Source of the DNA: Omphiscola glabra
Taxonomy: Eukaryota > Mollusca > Gastropoda > Lymnaeidae
DNA: 64,000 nt
NCBI GenBank assembly: GCA_964017045.1
Contig: OZ024810.1
Coordinates: forward strand, 2,204,111-2,268,110
Direction: 5' to 3'
The notes beneath the pieces are model-generated. The model was not told the origin of the DNA, ran no database searches, and saw nothing but the letters and a program-made list of their open reading frames with translations. Below, one piece after another: positions 39,801 to 42,800 of the stretch. Position numbers and translations under genes: made by a program. How positions within the stretch are numbered: position 1 is the stretch's first letter; every line of letters begins with the position of its first letter.

Positions 39801-42800
39801 AACTCCAAGCAGCAGTTAGTGGCATAACTTATGAGTATGGCAACACCAACACAGCCTCAGGCATTAAACTGGCCAGGACAGCTTTGTTTTCACCAAACAA
39901 AGGGGACAGACCAGACGTGCCAGATTTCTGTACGTTTTCGACCAAGACCAAGCATTCGTTAAAGTTTCATACTTTTTTTTAAATACTAGTTAAACTAAAA
40001 ATGTTTAGTAGTTTTAATTTTCCATCATTTGTTTATCTTGTCCGTAAGAATTTGACATATCATTTTAACATCAGTTTTTTAAGGTGAATCATTTCTTTTT
40101 TATATTAATAAGACTCATTTAAGATATAATACTAATTAACAACATTGGTCGACATAATTAAGGACTTATTTTTATGCATTTTTTTGTGTTACTTAATTTA
40201 AATAATTCCTTTTTAGGAAAAATTCCATTCTTTCACCCAGAAGAATTTTAAAAATGTAATCTTGATAATATCAGCAGTGATAAATCTTAACACTAGTACA
40301 CAATAGCTACCTCAAACCCAATGATAACACTAGTACACAATAGCTACCTCAAACTCAATGATAACACTAGTACACAATAGCTACCTCAAACTCAATGATA
40401 ACACTAGTACACAATAACTACCTCAAACCAAATGATAACACTAGTACACAATAGCTACCTCAAACCAAATGATAACACTAGTACACAATAGCTACCTCAA
40501 ACCCAATGATAACACTAGTACACAATAGCTACCTCAAACTCAATGATAACACTAGTACACAATAGCTACCTCAAACCAAATGATAACACTAGTACACAAT
40601 AGCTACCTCAAACCAAATGATAACACTAGTACACAATAACTACCTCAAACCAGTGATAACACTAGTACACAATAGCTACCTCAAACTCAATGATAACACT
40701 AGTACACAATAGCTACCTCAAACCAAATTATAACACTAGTACACAATAGATACCTCAAACCAAATGATAACACTAGTACACAATAGATACCTCAAACTCA
40801 ATGATAACACTAGTACACAATAGCTACCTCAAACTCAATGATAACACTAGTACACAATAGATACCTCAAACCAAATGATAACACTAGTACACAATAGATA
40901 CCTCAAACCAAATGATAACACTAGTACACAATAGCTACCTCAAACCAAATAATAACACTAGTACACAATAGCTACCTCAAACTCAATGATAACACTAGTA
41001 CACAATAGATACCTCAAACCAAATGATAACACTAGTACACAATAGCTACCTCAAACCAAATGATAACACTAGTACACAATAGCTACCTCAAACCAAATGA
41101 TAACACTAGTACACAATAGCTACCTCAAACCCAATGATAACACTAGTACACAATAGATACCTCAAACCAAATGATAACACTAGTACACAATAGCTACCTC
41201 AAACTCAATGATAACACTAGTACACAATAGCTACCTCAAACCCAATTATATTGATATCTTCAGTGGTCATCATCACCGACGGGCTGTCCAATGTCAACCA
41301 CGAGGCGACCTTGCCTGAGGCGGCACTTGCTCGCAAACAGGGCATTCACATCTTTGCAGTGGGCGTTAATGTTGGAGACCCCTGGGAGCTCAACGGCATC
41401 GCCAGTCCACCTTCTGAGAACAATGTCTTCAGGGTCATTGACTGGGAGGGCCTATGGGGCGTCTCAGAGCAGCTGATTGACAAAACTTGCAGAGGTAAGT
41501 GGCATTTGTTATTTTTGTAAACCAATAAATCTAAGAAGAGGAAATATGAGGGCTATTTTGCAATCACGACATTTTGGCTGTAGAACAGTATCATTTCTTT
41601 TTGGTTGTTTTGTTCTGTTCTTTTCTTTCATGAGGGGGGTTGTGTGTGTGTGCGTGTGTGTGTGTGTGTGTGTGTAAGCAGGGCATTGTATTTGTAAATT
41701 ACAGCAAGTATAATTTAGACAACTACGTCCCTCATACATGTTCCTAACATCCCTCATACATGTTCCTAACATCCCTCATACATGTTGCTAACATTAGAAC
41801 AAATAATAGCAGAGCCCCTATTCCCAATTTCGTCCAATCATGTTGCTTCCAGTAGAATCACAGATAATATTACCTATAATATGAATCCATTTCTACTACA
41901 GACAAAGGAGTGTGCGCTGAGAACCCTTGCAACAATGGAGGTACTTGTGTGGCTGGAATAGGGACATTCACATGTCAGTGCCCACAAGGATACCTTGGCA
42001 AATACTGTGAACTTGGTGAGTCTTGGTCATAGAAATTAAAATTATCATTTAGATTAAGACCAATAATTAAAAAGATAATTAAAATATGAAAAATAGATTA
42101 CAAATAAAAGTTTTCACTAAATATCTTTCAATAATTGTTAATTTCTAATCAAAATTGTTAATTATGTAATGTCAATTTCAAAATGTATATATATATATAT
42201 TCCTTTAAAAAAGTTAACAATGAAAATGCTTTGTGCTCAGATTGCCAAGAAAACAAAGATATTGCCTTTATCTTGGATGCCTCGGCCAGCGTTGGTCCTA
42301 ATAACTTTGAGCTCCAGCTCAAATATGTCTCCTCCATGGTCAAAGATCTGACCTTGTACGGTCAAGAGCACCACTTCTCTCTGATCGTCTACAGCACTGA
42401 AGTGAAGACGGTCTTCAGCTTCAACCGCTACAACACAGCCAAAGATTACATCAACGCCATTGAGACGACCCCTTACACTGCTGGATCCACAAACACAGCT
42501 GGTGGTCTGAGGCAGGCCATCCAGATGTTTACTCCAAGTCAGTATACTTGGTGTATAACCCTGCGGTGTATAGTTTAGTGGCGTAGAGTTATGTGGTGTA
42601 TAGTCCAGTGGTGTACAGTCCTGTGGTGTATATTTCAGTGGTGTATAGTCCTGTGATGTATAGTCCTGTGGTGTATAGTCCTGTGGTGTATAGTCCTGTG
42701 GTGTACAATACCTCTCCTCTCTCAGGTCCCACTTACATAAAGGTTATTTGAAACATGATCATTTTTTATGAGATCAACTATCAAATCCTTTACATTGTTC

